Made by a program: the position numbers and the translations under genes
Notes under the pieces: generated by a model
The model's input: only the letters and a program-made list of their open reading frames with translations
What the model was told of the DNA's origin: nothing
The model's database searches: none
NCBI RefSeq assembly: GCF_016735115.1
Contig: NZ_JAERQJ010000005.1
Span: 124,001 to 188,000, forward strand
Origin: Aquimarina mytili
GTDB taxonomy: Bacteria > Bacteroidota > Bacteroidia > Flavobacteriales > Flavobacteriaceae
Length of the DNA: 64,000 bases
Reading direction: 5' to 3'
Shown: positions 37,073 through 47,199 of the stretch, in pieces
Position numbering within the stretch: the stretch's first letter is position 1
Layout: each line of letters opens with the position of its first letter

Positions 37073-38068
37073 ATGGAAAAAAAATTAAAGTTTGCCGTTC
37101 TGGGTGGTGGTAGTTGGGCAACCGCCATCGTAAAAATGCTAACCAATAATCTAGATGAAGTAGGTTGGTATATGCGCAGTGTATATGCTTTAGAGCATCT
37201 CAAGAGGCAATATCACAACCCTAACTATCTTAGCTCTGTTGAGTTTAAAATAAACCAACTCAAACTTACAAATGATATTAATGAGGCTATTGAATATGCA
37301 GATTATCTCATTTTTGCAATCCCATCCGCATTTCTTCATACCGAACTAGAAAAGCTTACCGTTTCATTACAGGACAAAGTGATTTTTTCTGCCATAAAAG
37401 GGATTGTTCCAGAAACCGGTCTGATCGTAGGCGAACATTTTCATGATGAATATAATATCCCGTTTAATAATATTGGAGTGATTACAGGCCCTTGTCATGC
37501 CGAAGAAGTTGCCTTAGAACGTTTATCTTATCTTACCATAGCTTCTAATGATGAAGAAAAAGCCAAAATTATGGCAAATCACTTGAGTAGTGAATATATC
37601 AAATGCAAAACCAGTGATGATATTATTGGTACAGAATATGCCGCTGTGCTCAAAAACATCTATTCTGTGGCTGCAGGTATAGCTCATGGGTTGGGGTATG
37701 GTGATAATTTTCAGAGTGTATTAATGAGTAATGCCATTCGCGAAATGAAGCGTTTCATTAAAAAAGTACATAAAATGAAACGTAATATTAATAACTCTGC
37801 TTATTTAGGAGATTTATTAGTAACAGGATATTCTATTTTCTCCCGTAACCGAATGTTTGGTAATATGATTGGTAAAGGATATACTGTAAAAAGTGCTCAA
37901 ATGGAAATGAATATGGTAGCCGAAGGATATTATGCCGCTAAAACGGCCTATGAGTTAGATGCAACCAAAGCAGCTAGAACACCTATCATAGATGCCGTGC
38001 ATGATATTTTGTATGAAAACAAAAACCCTAAAAAAGTATTTAAAAAACTAGCTGATAAGCTAGATTAA
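37073..38068 (+). CDS. gpsA: Glycerol-3-phosphate dehydrogenase [NAD(P)+]
   Basis: This 331-residue cytoplasmic enzyme reduces dihydroxyacetone phosphate to sn-glycerol-3-phosphate for phospholipid synthesis. The dinucleotide loop GGGSWATAI (11-19), the FAIPSAFLH segment, the ITGPCHAEEV segment and the catalytic-lysine region EYAAVLKNIYSVAAGIAHGLGYGDN are all present. Length is normal. A good -7 element lies 17 bp upstream of the start, and two NTF2-like genes follow 40 bp downstream. Confidence 0.96.
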   Translation: MEKKLKFAVLGGGSWATAIVKMLTNNLDEVGWYMRSVYALEHLKRQYHNPNYLSSVEFKINQLKLTNDINEAIEYADYLIFAIPSAFLHTELEKLTVSLQDKVIFSAIKGIVPETGLIVGEHFHDEYNIPFNNIGVITGPCHAEEVALERLSYLTIASNDEEKAKIMANHLSSEYIKCKTSDDIIGTEYAAVLKNIYSVAAGIAHGLGYGDNFQSVLMSNAIREMKRFIKKVHKMKRNINNSAYLGDLLVTGYSIFSRNRMFGNMIGKGYTVKSAQMEMNMVAEGYYAAKTAYELDATKAARTPIIDAVHDILYENKNPKKVFKKLADKLD

Positions 38069-38107
38069 TTATTCTTATCTTCATAGCTCTTATTTTATAT
38101 TGATTCT

Positions 38108-38569
38108 ATGAAGCAACTTATTGAAACATTCTACACAGGTTTAAGCGAACTAGATCCTGATAAAATGGTGTCTTGTTATCACGACGATGTTGTTTTTGAA
38201 GATCCTGGGTTCGGAAAACTAGAAGGAGATCGTGCCAAAGGCATGTGGCGAATGCTTTGTAAAAATGCTACCAATTTCAAAGTCGAATTTTCTCAGGTCG
38301 AAGCAAATGAACAAAAAGGTTCAGCGCATTGGGAAGCTTGGTATTCGTTTAGTAAAACCGGAAGATCTGTCCATAATAGTATTGATGCCGAGTTTGAGTT
38401 TAAAGATGGTAAGATCATAAAACATACCGATCATTTTAATCTACATCGATGGGCATCACAAGCCATAGGATGGAAAGGCAAATTACTTGGTGGTACGGGG
38501 TTTTTTAAAAAGAAACTAATTCAGCAAACCAACAGAATGCTTGATAAATTTATGGCGAGCTCTGCTTAA
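38108..38569 (+). CDS. NTF2-like (SnoaL-type) protein, first of a tandem pair
   Basis: This 153-residue protein has the NTF2/SnoaL cone fold signature: an N-terminal helix (IETFYTGLSELDPDKMVSCYH), DDVVFEDPGFG, GSAHWEAWYSFSKTGR and FEFKDGKIIKHTDHFNLHRW. It is clearly paralogous to the next gene, which starts 10 bp after its stop. Such folds can be enzymes or binding proteins; the substrate is unknown. Members with the DxFxLhrW end are common in Flavobacteriaceae. Confidence 0.88.
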   Translation: MKQLIETFYTGLSELDPDKMVSCYHDDVVFEDPGFGKLEGDRAKGMWRMLCKNATNFKVEFSQVEANEQKGSAHWEAWYSFSKTGRSVHNSIDAEFEFKDGKIIKHTDHFNLHRWASQAIGWKGKLLGGTGFFKKKLIQQTNRMLDKFMASSA

Positions 38570-38578
38570 TCCTTTTTT

Positions 38579-39037
38579 ATGAAAGAAGTTATCAAAGCAT
38601 TTTATACCGCATTAAACAATCATGATGTAGATACTATGGTTTCTTATTATCATGATGAAATAATTTTTGAAGATCCCATTTTTGGTAAACTTGAAGGTGA
38701 TAAAGCTAAAAAAATGTGGTATTGGCTTTGTGAAAACGGTAAAGATCTTACGGTAAAATTTTCAGACATAAAGGTAAATCATGATAAAGGTTCGGCCTAT
38801 TGGGAAGCACGTTATACTTTTGGCGGCAGAAAAAGACCTGTTCTTAATCGTGTAACCTCCACCTTCGAGTTTAAAGATCGTAAAATTATAAAACACACTG
38901 ATAATTATAGTCTACATAGATGGTCATCCCAAGCTATGGGCTGGAAAGGAAGAGTTATCGGAGGCTCAAGCTATTTTAGAAAAAAAATCCAATATCGATC
39001 CAATCGATTACTCGACAAATTTAATATTGATGCATAA
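38579..39037 (+). CDS. NTF2-like (SnoaL-type) protein, second of a tandem pair
   Basis: This 152-residue paralogue aligns with the preceding protein along its whole length without large gaps (EIIFEDPIFGKLEGDKAKKMW; FEFKDRKIIKHTDNYSLHRW). More than half the residues appear identical by eye. The pair looks like a tandem gene duplication. It overlaps no neighbour and is followed 4 bp later by the sulfurtransferase gene, so the three form an operon-like run. Confidence 0.88.
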   Translation: MKEVIKAFYTALNNHDVDTMVSYYHDEIIFEDPIFGKLEGDKAKKMWYWLCENGKDLTVKFSDIKVNHDKGSAYWEARYTFGGRKRPVLNRVTSTFEFKDRKIIKHTDNYSLHRWSSQAMGWKGRVIGGSSYFRKKIQYRSNRLLDKFNIDA

Positions 39038-39040
39038 TCT

Positions 39041-39895
39041 ATGGCTATGAAAGAATTAAAAATTGAGCAACCTTTAGTTTCAGTTTCCTGGCTTTCAGAA
39101 CATCTAAATCATCCAGATCTCATTATTTTGGATGCAACCATTAAAAAAGCAGCAAATAATAGTAACGAAAAGTACCCAAAACTAAGGATAAAGAATGCTC
39201 GCTTTTTTGACATTAAAAAGGCCTTTTCTGATACCTCTACAGACATACCCAATATGCTATCCTCTCCCAAGGTATTTTCTGAAGCTTGTAAAAAATTAGG
39301 GATTAGCAATCATCATAAAATTGTGGTTTACGATAAAATCGGAATATACTCTAGTGCAAGAGTATGGTGGATGTTCAAAATCATGGGGCATCAAAATATC
39401 GCAGTACTCGATGGAGGTTTACCCGCTTGGCAGCAACAAAATTTAGCCATTGAACCCGAAACCAATGACAACACATACAATTTAGGTGATTTTAGAGCCT
39501 CATTTAATTCGAAACTTGTTGTGGATGCAAAAAAGGTCTTAAATGAAATCAATAATGAGTCCACCTTAATTCTGGATGCACGTTCTCCAGGTAGATTTAC
39601 AGCTCAAGAGCCAGAACCTAGAGCAAGTCTTAAAGGTGGCCATATTCCAAACTCAATGAATTTGCATTACAAAGACATATTGCGAGATAGGCATATGCTT
39701 CCTGTAGATGAGTTAAAAGAAATTCTGGATGATTTTAATATTGAAAATAAAAAACTGATCTTTACCTGCGGATCTGGAATTACTGCATGTATTATTATGC
39801 TGGCAGCCAAGCTGGCTCAATATCATAATGTATCAGTGTATGATGGTTCCTGGAGCGAATGGGGGCAATTGAATGATGTACCTATCGAGTGTTAA
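39041..39895 (+). CDS. Two-domain rhodanese sulfurtransferase (3-mercaptopyruvate type)
   Basis: This 284-residue protein has two rhodanese domains (about 12-135 inactive, 158-280 active). The active-site loop is C243-G-S-G-I-T-A, the form typical of 3-mercaptopyruvate sulfurtransferases (SseA-like) rather than thiosulfate rhodaneses (CRKGVT). Supporting motifs are DGGLPAW and GGHIPNSMN. An internal Met at 39047 is a second possible start. Cytoplasmic; it transfers sulfur to cyanide, thiols or thioredoxin. Confidence 0.93.
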   Translation: MAMKELKIEQPLVSVSWLSEHLNHPDLIILDATIKKAANNSNEKYPKLRIKNARFFDIKKAFSDTSTDIPNMLSSPKVFSEACKKLGISNHHKIVVYDKIGIYSSARVWWMFKIMGHQNIAVLDGGLPAWQQQNLAIEPETNDNTYNLGDFRASFNSKLVVDAKKVLNEINNESTLILDARSPGRFTAQEPEPRASLKGGHIPNSMNLHYKDILRDRHMLPVDELKEILDDFNIENKKLIFTCGSGITACIIMLAAKLAQYHNVSVYDGSWSEWGQLNDVPIEC

Positions 39896-39925
39896 TTAAA
39901 TTACGAATTATTACGTTACACAAAC

Positions 39926-41026
39926 ATGAAATATTTTTTTCTTTTACTCTTAGCTTCATTAGTACTGGCAAATACTGGTAATGCACAGGATAAAAAATTT
40001 GGTTTGAATGATTTCTATACCGATAATCCAGAATTAGATCATACTGTAGATTCTATTTATAACACTCTATCTCAAAAACAAAGAATTGCTCAAATGATCA
40101 TTAGCTGTACAGGAGAGCTAGGTAAACCCGAAGCAGTGGTAAAAAAACTCGCCGAAGATGATATTATTGGTGGGGTTGTATTTTTAAAGGGAAGTAAGAA
40201 AACACATACCGAAACGATTGATGAACTCAATGCAATTTCAGAAAAAAATAAAACGCTGCCTCTTATGTTTAGTATGGATGCAGAACCCAGTTTATTTGCA
40301 AGTAGAATCAAAGGGGCACAAGATGTAGGTAAAACGATTGATATTAAAACCAATGCAAAATCAGATTCTGTAGTTACTATTATCAATCAAGAACTCAAAG
40401 AAATTGGTGTTCATCATAACTTCGCTCCCGTGCTTGACATTAGTCCGGGTAATGAAGCTATCAAATCACGAAGTTACGGCAACAATAAAGATTCTGTAAT
40501 CAACCTAGCTAACCGATTTATTAAATGTACTCAAGAAGGTGGTATTATTGCTACAGCGAAACATTTTCCAGGTCACGGATTGGTCAAAGGGGATACACAT
40601 AAACAAAGCGTATATATTGATGGCCCATTGCAAGAAGTGGATAATTACAAGCCTATAATTGCCGATGGAGTATTATCTATTATGATTGCTCATATTACGG
40701 TTATAAATAATGATGTATTTGGCACCAATGGGTTACCATCTAGTTGTTCCAGAAGAATAATAACCGATTTATTAAAAGACGGGATGTGTTTTGATGGTAT
40801 TATAGTTTCTGATGCTTTAAATATCATGAAAGCAGTTACTATTTTGGATAATGCTCCCCTACTCGCTTCAAAAGCCGGTTGTGATATGATCCTTATGCCA
40901 AAAGACGAAGAAAAAACTATGAAATCTATCCTTGCCGAAATCGAAAATGATAAAGCCTACAGCGAACAAGTTATTCAATCGGTAAAAAAGATATTGCGTT
41001 TAAAGGTTTGTGCAGGAATGATTTAA
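39926..41026 (+). CDS. Exported GH3 glycosidase, NagZ-like single domain
   Basis: This 366-residue protein has a signal peptide (1-20) and one GH3 barrel domain. The beta-N-acetylhexosaminidase motif KHFPGHG(x4)DTH is complete (212-225), and the nucleophile is Asp296 in IVSDAL. That motif marks NagZ-type enzymes, which use the loop His as acid/base and remove N-acetylglucosamine from muropeptides or chitin fragments. NagZ itself is usually cytoplasmic, so the signal peptide suggests work in the periplasm. No second (alpha/beta) domain is present. Confidence 0.9.
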   Translation: MKYFFLLLLASLVLANTGNAQDKKFGLNDFYTDNPELDHTVDSIYNTLSQKQRIAQMIISCTGELGKPEAVVKKLAEDDIIGGVVFLKGSKKTHTETIDELNAISEKNKTLPLMFSMDAEPSLFASRIKGAQDVGKTIDIKTNAKSDSVVTIINQELKEIGVHHNFAPVLDISPGNEAIKSRSYGNNKDSVINLANRFIKCTQEGGIIATAKHFPGHGLVKGDTHKQSVYIDGPLQEVDNYKPIIADGVLSIMIAHITVINNDVFGTNGLPSSCSRRIITDLLKDGMCFDGIIVSDALNIMKAVTILDNAPLLASKAGCDMILMPKDEEKTMKSILAEIENDKAYSEQVIQSVKKILRLKVCAGMI

Positions 41027-41345
41027 TTATAAATACCTGCAAACTATATCTTTAAAAACAATCCGTTGAGACTTGTCAATGGTCCCATGAAACACATGCT
41101 AAATACAATAGAATTAACTCCTAACCTAGCAAAATTACAAAGTCTCCAGATGTTAGGTAACTAACAAATTATTTGCCTTTGTCGTATTAGATTTGACATA
41201 CCATCTTAAATATATGTGCTATGAAAAATCTAATTAAAATCTCTTTTTCTATAAAGATCTCCTCTGTAGATCCAATTTGAATTTTTCAAAATGATGTAGA
41301 ATTCTGTAGTTAGTATTTTTTCATAACTATATTTTCTAATCCATC

Positions 41346-41360
41346 ATAGATGTTATCTAT
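41346..41360. promoter_or_regulatory. OxyR-like binding site upstream of katG
   Basis: ATAGATGTTATCTAT is a perfect 6-3-6 inverted repeat and fits every fixed position of the classical OxyR element ATAGnTnnnAnCTAT. The second element expected 7 bp further on in E. coli sites is not recognisable. Its centre is about 110 bp before the katG ATG and upstream of the candidate -33 element, where an activator would bind. Confidence 0.6.
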
Positions 41361-41390
41361 TCGGCTATAATTTTATAAACAGTATCTGTT

Positions 41391-41420
41391 TTTATCTGCG
41401 AAAAAATACAGTTAACTTTA
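41391..41420 (+). promoter_or_regulatory. Candidate katG promoter
   Basis: TAACTTTA (41413-41420) matches TAnnTTTG at seven of eight positions. TTTA at 41391-41394 provides a -33 TTT with 19 bp between. The leader would be about 38 nt. The OxyR-like site lies about 70 bp upstream of the expected start point. Confidence 0.4.
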
Positions 41421-41434
41421 AGGACCAACAATAA

Positions 41435-43741
<2,307 letters not shown>

Positions 43742-43762
43742 TTTTGTATAGCTATACAATAG

Positions 43763-43800
43763 AACCCACTTCGTTTTTAAAATGAAGTGGGTTTCTTTTG
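43763..43800 (+). terminator. Intrinsic terminator after katG
   Basis: Perfect 10-bp stem AACCCACTTC (43763-43772) and GAAGTGGGTT (43784-43793), an 11-nt loop, then TCTTTTG. It lies 22 bp past the katG stop. Confidence 0.85.
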
Positions 43801-43858
43801 CAGAAAGATATTTATTGTAGATTTATACGTTTCTATAAAATAAAAAAACAACTATATC

Positions 43859-44254
43859 ATGAATAATCAAAAAGGGCTAGCCTTATGGCATCAATTTGTT
43901 GCAAAAAGAGATGTGTCTAGATTAGGCGAACTTATCGCAGATGATGCAGTATTACATTCTCCTGTAGTATGGACACCCCAAAAAGGAAAGAAAATTGTAG
44001 GCATATACCTTACTGCAGCGGCTAGTATTATTGCCAATGAGCATTTCAAATACAAGAGAGAAGTGAGTAATAATGAGCATAGCATTTTAGAATTTACTAC
44101 AGAAATTAACGGTGTTACCGTCGAAGGTGTTGATATGCTTACTTTTGATCAAGACGGAAAATTAAAAGACATCAAAGTGATGATTCGTCCATTAAAAGCT
44201 ATACAGGTGGTACATCAAAAAATGGGAGAGTTCTTGGAGCAGATGAAAAAGTAA
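43859..44254 (+). CDS. SnoaL/NTF2-like protein
   Basis: This 131-residue protein has the NTF2-like layout: helix LALWHQFVAKRD, LGELIADDAVLHSPVVW, ITTEINGVTVEGVDMLTFDQDGKLKDIKVMIRPLKA. It belongs to the same superfamily as the tandem pair near 38.5 kb but is not close to them. The FDxDGKLKDIKVMIRPLKAI end is typical of nuclear transport factor 2 family proteins annotated in many bacteria. An AraC-type regulator follows on the same strand. Confidence 0.85.
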   Translation: MNNQKGLALWHQFVAKRDVSRLGELIADDAVLHSPVVWTPQKGKKIVGIYLTAAASIIANEHFKYKREVSNNEHSILEFTTEINGVTVEGVDMLTFDQDGKLKDIKVMIRPLKAIQVVHQKMGEFLEQMKK

Positions 44255-44421
44255 TTCATACAGGTTCTAATATTCAACTTTTCGAAAATGATAGTGTATA
44301 AAATCTAAGTATCTTTAGAATGCATGTTTTTGGCTTAAAGCAGGTTGTATTCATCTGAGATTGTCCAAAATTGACAACTTTATATGTTCACGGTACTTGT
44401 ATCTTACGTAAAAAGAAATTT

Positions 44422-45030
44422 ATGAATAATCCTACACAACTAGATAGATACAAATCGCTATTAGATTTTTTAGATGAAAGGTTTAAAGAAGATATCTCTA
44501 TTAAGGATATTGAAAATGTTTCTTTTTATTCTTACAGAAACATCAATCGAATCTTCATGGCATTACATCATGAAACTATCGGAAAGTATCTCAAAAGAAT
44601 AAAGCTAGAAAAAGCTGCGCAATATCTTAAATATTCGAACAATACTATTTCAGATATTGCCTTAGAGGTTGGCTATAGCGATATTGCAGCTTTTAGCAAA
44701 GCTTTCAAAAATCAGTTTAATTGTGCTCCTTCTCAGTTTAGAGAAATACAAGAATTGAAACAGCAAATCACTAAAGAAGCAATAACTAAAAGCAAAACAA
44801 CTCCAAAGCCTTCTCTTGAATTTGAAATTGAAGAATTACCGAGTCTTGAAAACATTAAACAATGGCATCTTTTTGAGGTATCTGAACCTTTGATAGCCAA
44901 AGATTTTTTTAGTATTCACATGATCACAGATGTGTTATTAAAAAATGGGCAAAAAATGTATGTTGATGAAATTATCGTTTATGAAGCAAGCGGTGATAAA
45001 ATTATAAAAGAGCAATTTTTTTATAGATAA
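44422..45030 (+). CDS. AraC-family regulator with N-terminal HTH
   Basis: The start at 44422 (MNNPTQLDRY) gives 202 residues; the frame extends to 44371 but the added residues look random. Residues about 5-105 form the complete AraC double helix-turn-helix (ISIKDIENVSFYSYRNINRIF; ISDIALEVGYSDIAAFSKAFKNQFNCAPSQFR). A C-terminal region of about 90 residues is not recognised. In most AraC proteins the DNA-binding domain is at the C-terminus, so the order here is reversed; the tail may sense a ligand. It follows the SnoaL-like gene. Confidence 0.85.
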   Translation: MNNPTQLDRYKSLLDFLDERFKEDISIKDIENVSFYSYRNINRIFMALHHETIGKYLKRIKLEKAAQYLKYSNNTISDIALEVGYSDIAAFSKAFKNQFNCAPSQFREIQELKQQITKEAITKSKTTPKPSLEFEIEELPSLENIKQWHLFEVSEPLIAKDFFSIHMITDVLLKNGQKMYVDEIIVYEASGDKIIKEQFFYR

Positions 45031-45076
45031 AACTTTCCAAATACTTCAAACAGGTTTCTAGCAAATAATTTACTAT

Positions 45077-45583
45077 TTAAAATAGTTGGTCGATAGTTTT
45101 CATTGGTAAAAACATCTTTTTACTATCTGGTATAAACTCAAAGCCATATTTTTCATAAAAAGATTCTGCTTCTTTATCTATTGGATCTACTATAACAGCA
45201 AATGAAGCAATTTTTTTTGCTGCTAAATAACATTGATAAAGGGCATCCATTAATAAAAATTCCCCTGCTCTTTTTCCATTAAAATTTTTATCTCGTGCAA
45301 GTCTTCCTAAAAGAGTTACAGGAATTGTGGTGTAAGATTTTGGGAATTTTCTTTGATAGTTTTCAGGGATCATTTTACGAGGAATACCTGAATTAGAAAG
45401 TGTATAATATCCTTTTACCTTTTCTTTTTCATCCTCATTTTCAATAATTACATTACAAACAGATAATTTCTTTTTAATATCTTGATTGGCTTGCTTTTTA
45501 ATATAATTATCTAATAATTCTTTTCCACTGCAAAAATCTTCACGGCAATGAGAAGATTTGAGATTTTCTGTTTGTAATGTCAT
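45077..45583 (-). CDS. GNAT-type toxin (TacT-like acetyltransferase)
   Basis: This 168-residue protein is a GNAT acetyltransferase of the toxin type. The acetyl-CoA loop is RDKNFNGKRAG (97-107) after LLGRLA, and the catalytic tyrosine is probably Y143 in FYEKYGF. Known relatives (TacT, AtaT, ItaT) acetylate the amino acid on charged tRNAs and stop translation. Its ATG overlaps the antitoxin stop by one base (TAATG). The neighbouring DUF1778 gene is the expected antitoxin. Confidence 0.9.
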   Translation of the reverse strand: MTLQTENLKSSHCREDFCSGKELLDNYIKKQANQDIKKKLSVCNVIIENEDEKEKVKGYYTLSNSGIPRKMIPENYQRKFPKSYTTIPVTLLGRLARDKNFNGKRAGEFLLMDALYQCYLAAKKIASFAVIVDPIDKEAESFYEKYGFEFIPDSKKMFLPMKTIDQLF

Positions 45584-45867
45584 TATTCTTTTACCTTCAA
45601 ATACTTTTTCGCTGCATTTTTTAAAGCTTCATTAGGAGGTTCTGGATTCATTAAAGCGTCAAAAAATATTTCACTATCTCTTTTTGAAGCTAAAATCACT
45701 TCGTTTTCCTTAATAATCTCTTTTGCTCTTTTTTGAACAGTTTTAAGAACAAAATCTGTTAAACTTCCATATCCTCCAAGAGTAGCAGCTCTTTCAAATA
45801 ATTCTTTTTGTTTTATCGATAACCTAGTATCAAACCGCGTTTTATCGAGTTTTTTTGTGACTTTCAT
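45583..45867 (-). CDS. DUF1778 ribbon-helix-helix antitoxin
   Basis: This 94-residue protein is a DUF1778 antitoxin. The N-terminal ribbon-helix-helix (about 8-50; DTRLSIKQKELFERAATLGGYGSLTDFV) binds DNA, and the C-terminal helices (FFDALMNPEPPNEALKNAAKKY) are the usual segment that wraps the toxin. It is first in the operon, as normal for type II systems, and probably represses its own promoter together with the toxin. Operator-like repeats lie directly upstream. Confidence 0.92.
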   Translation of the reverse strand: MKVTKKLDKTRFDTRLSIKQKELFERAATLGGYGSLTDFVLKTVQKRAKEIIKENEVILASKRDSEIFFDALMNPEPPNEALKNAAKKYLKVKE

Positions 45868-45890
45868 AAGTGTATTAAGTAGAATTATTT

Positions 45891-45921
45891 CAAATGTACG
45901 TATAATTTCCGTACCTTACAA
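45891..45921 (-). promoter_or_regulatory. Promoter of the toxin-antitoxin operon
   Basis: On the minus strand TACATTTG (45898 to 45891) is an exact TAnnTTTG element. TTG (45921 to 45919) stands 20 bp upstream as the -33 box. The leader to the antitoxin ATG at 45867 would be about 15-20 nt. Confidence 0.6.
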
Positions 45922-45944
45922 TTATATGCGGAAATTTTCCGTAC
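45896..45944. promoter_or_regulatory. Operator-like repeats around the toxin-antitoxin promoter
   Basis: TTTCCGTAC occurs twice exactly 30 bp apart (45906-45914, 45936-45944), on the same helix face. The first copy also forms GTACG...CGTAC (45896-45900, 45910-45914). The second lies in the perfect palindrome CGGAAA-T-TTTCCG (45929-45941). They bracket the promoter, as expected for ribbon-helix-helix autorepression. Confidence 0.6.
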
Positions 45945-45950
45945 AATGCA

Positions 45951-47054
45951 TTAAATTACCTCAAACATTTTACCTGGTAGAGGCCTGATCATTCCTTTCA
46001 GTTCCATATTTAATAGAACAGAAGCTGCTTTAAAAGTAGGGATCTTGCATTGCAAGGCGATAGTATCTAATAATTCTTTACCATTATCGCTTAAGAAAGT
46101 ATGAATCTTCTTCTCATCTCCTTCTAACTCTACAAATAGTTTCTTTTGTACTATGGGTTGTTCTTTTTTTTCTAATTCCCAGTTAAGCATGTAGATTAAA
46201 TCGGCTGCACTAGTTAACATATGAGCACGCTGTGTTTTGATAAGCATATTACACCCTTTACTCAAAGGATCATTGGCGCGACCAGGCACTGCAAATACAT
46301 CTCGATTATATGAATTTGCAATATCTGCCGTAACCAATGACCCGCCTTTGTCTGCACTTTCGATAACTACTGTAGCTTCGCTAAGTCCTGCTATGATACG
46401 ATTACGGCCTAAGAAATTTTTACGGTCGAATGTATCTGTACTCCAAAAATCAGTAAAAAAACCTCCATTTTCTTCGATTTGGGCTACATATTTTTTGTGT
46501 GCTTTAGGATAGATTTGATTAAGACCATGAGCCAAACACCCTACCGTTTGCAGTTTGTGTTTTACGGCTGCACGTTGTGCCGTAATATCTACTCCATAAG
46601 CAAAACCAGAGACGATAACGGGATCGATTGGAGCCAGAGTTTCTATGAGTTCTTCACAAAATTGAACTCCATAGCTGGTCACTTTCCTTGTACCCACAAT
46701 ACTCAATATCTTCTTCTCACGCAGATCAATATTTCCACTACTAAACAAAACCACCGGACCATCAATACAATGCTTCAATTTTTCGGGGTAATCTGGTTGA
46801 TCATACACCCAATATCTCAGGTTATTTTCTTTGATAAATCGCAATTCGTTATCGGCAGCTTTGCGGTGTTCTGGATTATGCAAGTCTTTTATCTTGACAG
46901 CACCAATACCATCTATTTTTAAAAGATTACTGGTTTTTTCATGAAGTACTTCTTGTGCAGAGCCTACTTCGCGAATCAATTTTTTGATAGAATTATCCCC
47001 AAGATTAGGTACTTTTTTAAGCGTAAGTAAAGCTATTAATTTTTCGACGGTCAT
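45951..47054 (-). CDS. dprA: DNA-processing protein DprA
   Basis: This 367-residue protein loads RecA onto single-stranded DNA taken up during natural transformation. It has an N-terminal helix-hairpin-helix region (about 1-70), the Rossmann-like DprA core (SGFAYGVDITAQRAA; GCLAHGLNQIYP; GRNRIIAGLSEATVV; GGSLVTADIAN; VFAVPG), and a C-terminal winged-helix domain (about 305-367). Length and motifs are normal. It is divergent from the HU-SPOR gene, and the toxin-antitoxin promoter begins right after its stop codon. Confidence 0.95.
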   Translation of the reverse strand: MTVEKLIALLTLKKVPNLGDNSIKKLIREVGSAQEVLHEKTSNLLKIDGIGAVKIKDLHNPEHRKAADNELRFIKENNLRYWVYDQPDYPEKLKHCIDGPVVLFSSGNIDLREKKILSIVGTRKVTSYGVQFCEELIETLAPIDPVIVSGFAYGVDITAQRAAVKHKLQTVGCLAHGLNQIYPKAHKKYVAQIEENGGFFTDFWSTDTFDRKNFLGRNRIIAGLSEATVVIESADKGGSLVTADIANSYNRDVFAVPGRANDPLSKGCNMLIKTQRAHMLTSAADLIYMLNWELEKKEQPIVQKKLFVELEGDEKKIHTFLSDNGKELLDTIALQCKIPTFKAASVLLNMELKGMIRPLPGKMFEVI

Positions 47055-47123
47055 GTAATACTTTATAAGTCAGTACAAGAAACAAAAAAAATCGAAACTG
47101 TTAATAAATTCAGCTGTCTTAGT

Positions 47124-47153
47124 TTTGATCAGCTTCATTTTTTCATACCTTTG
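47124..47153 (+). promoter_or_regulatory. Bacteroidota-type promoter for the HU-SPOR gene
   Basis: TTTG (47124-47127), 18 bp, then TACCTTTG (47146-47153), matching the TTTG/TAnnTTTG consensus at all fixed positions. Leader about 40 nt to the ATG at 47200. Confidence 0.6.
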
Positions 47154-47199
47154 GTTAAATAACCACACACTGCAATAGCAGCACATTTTTAGAGGGGAA

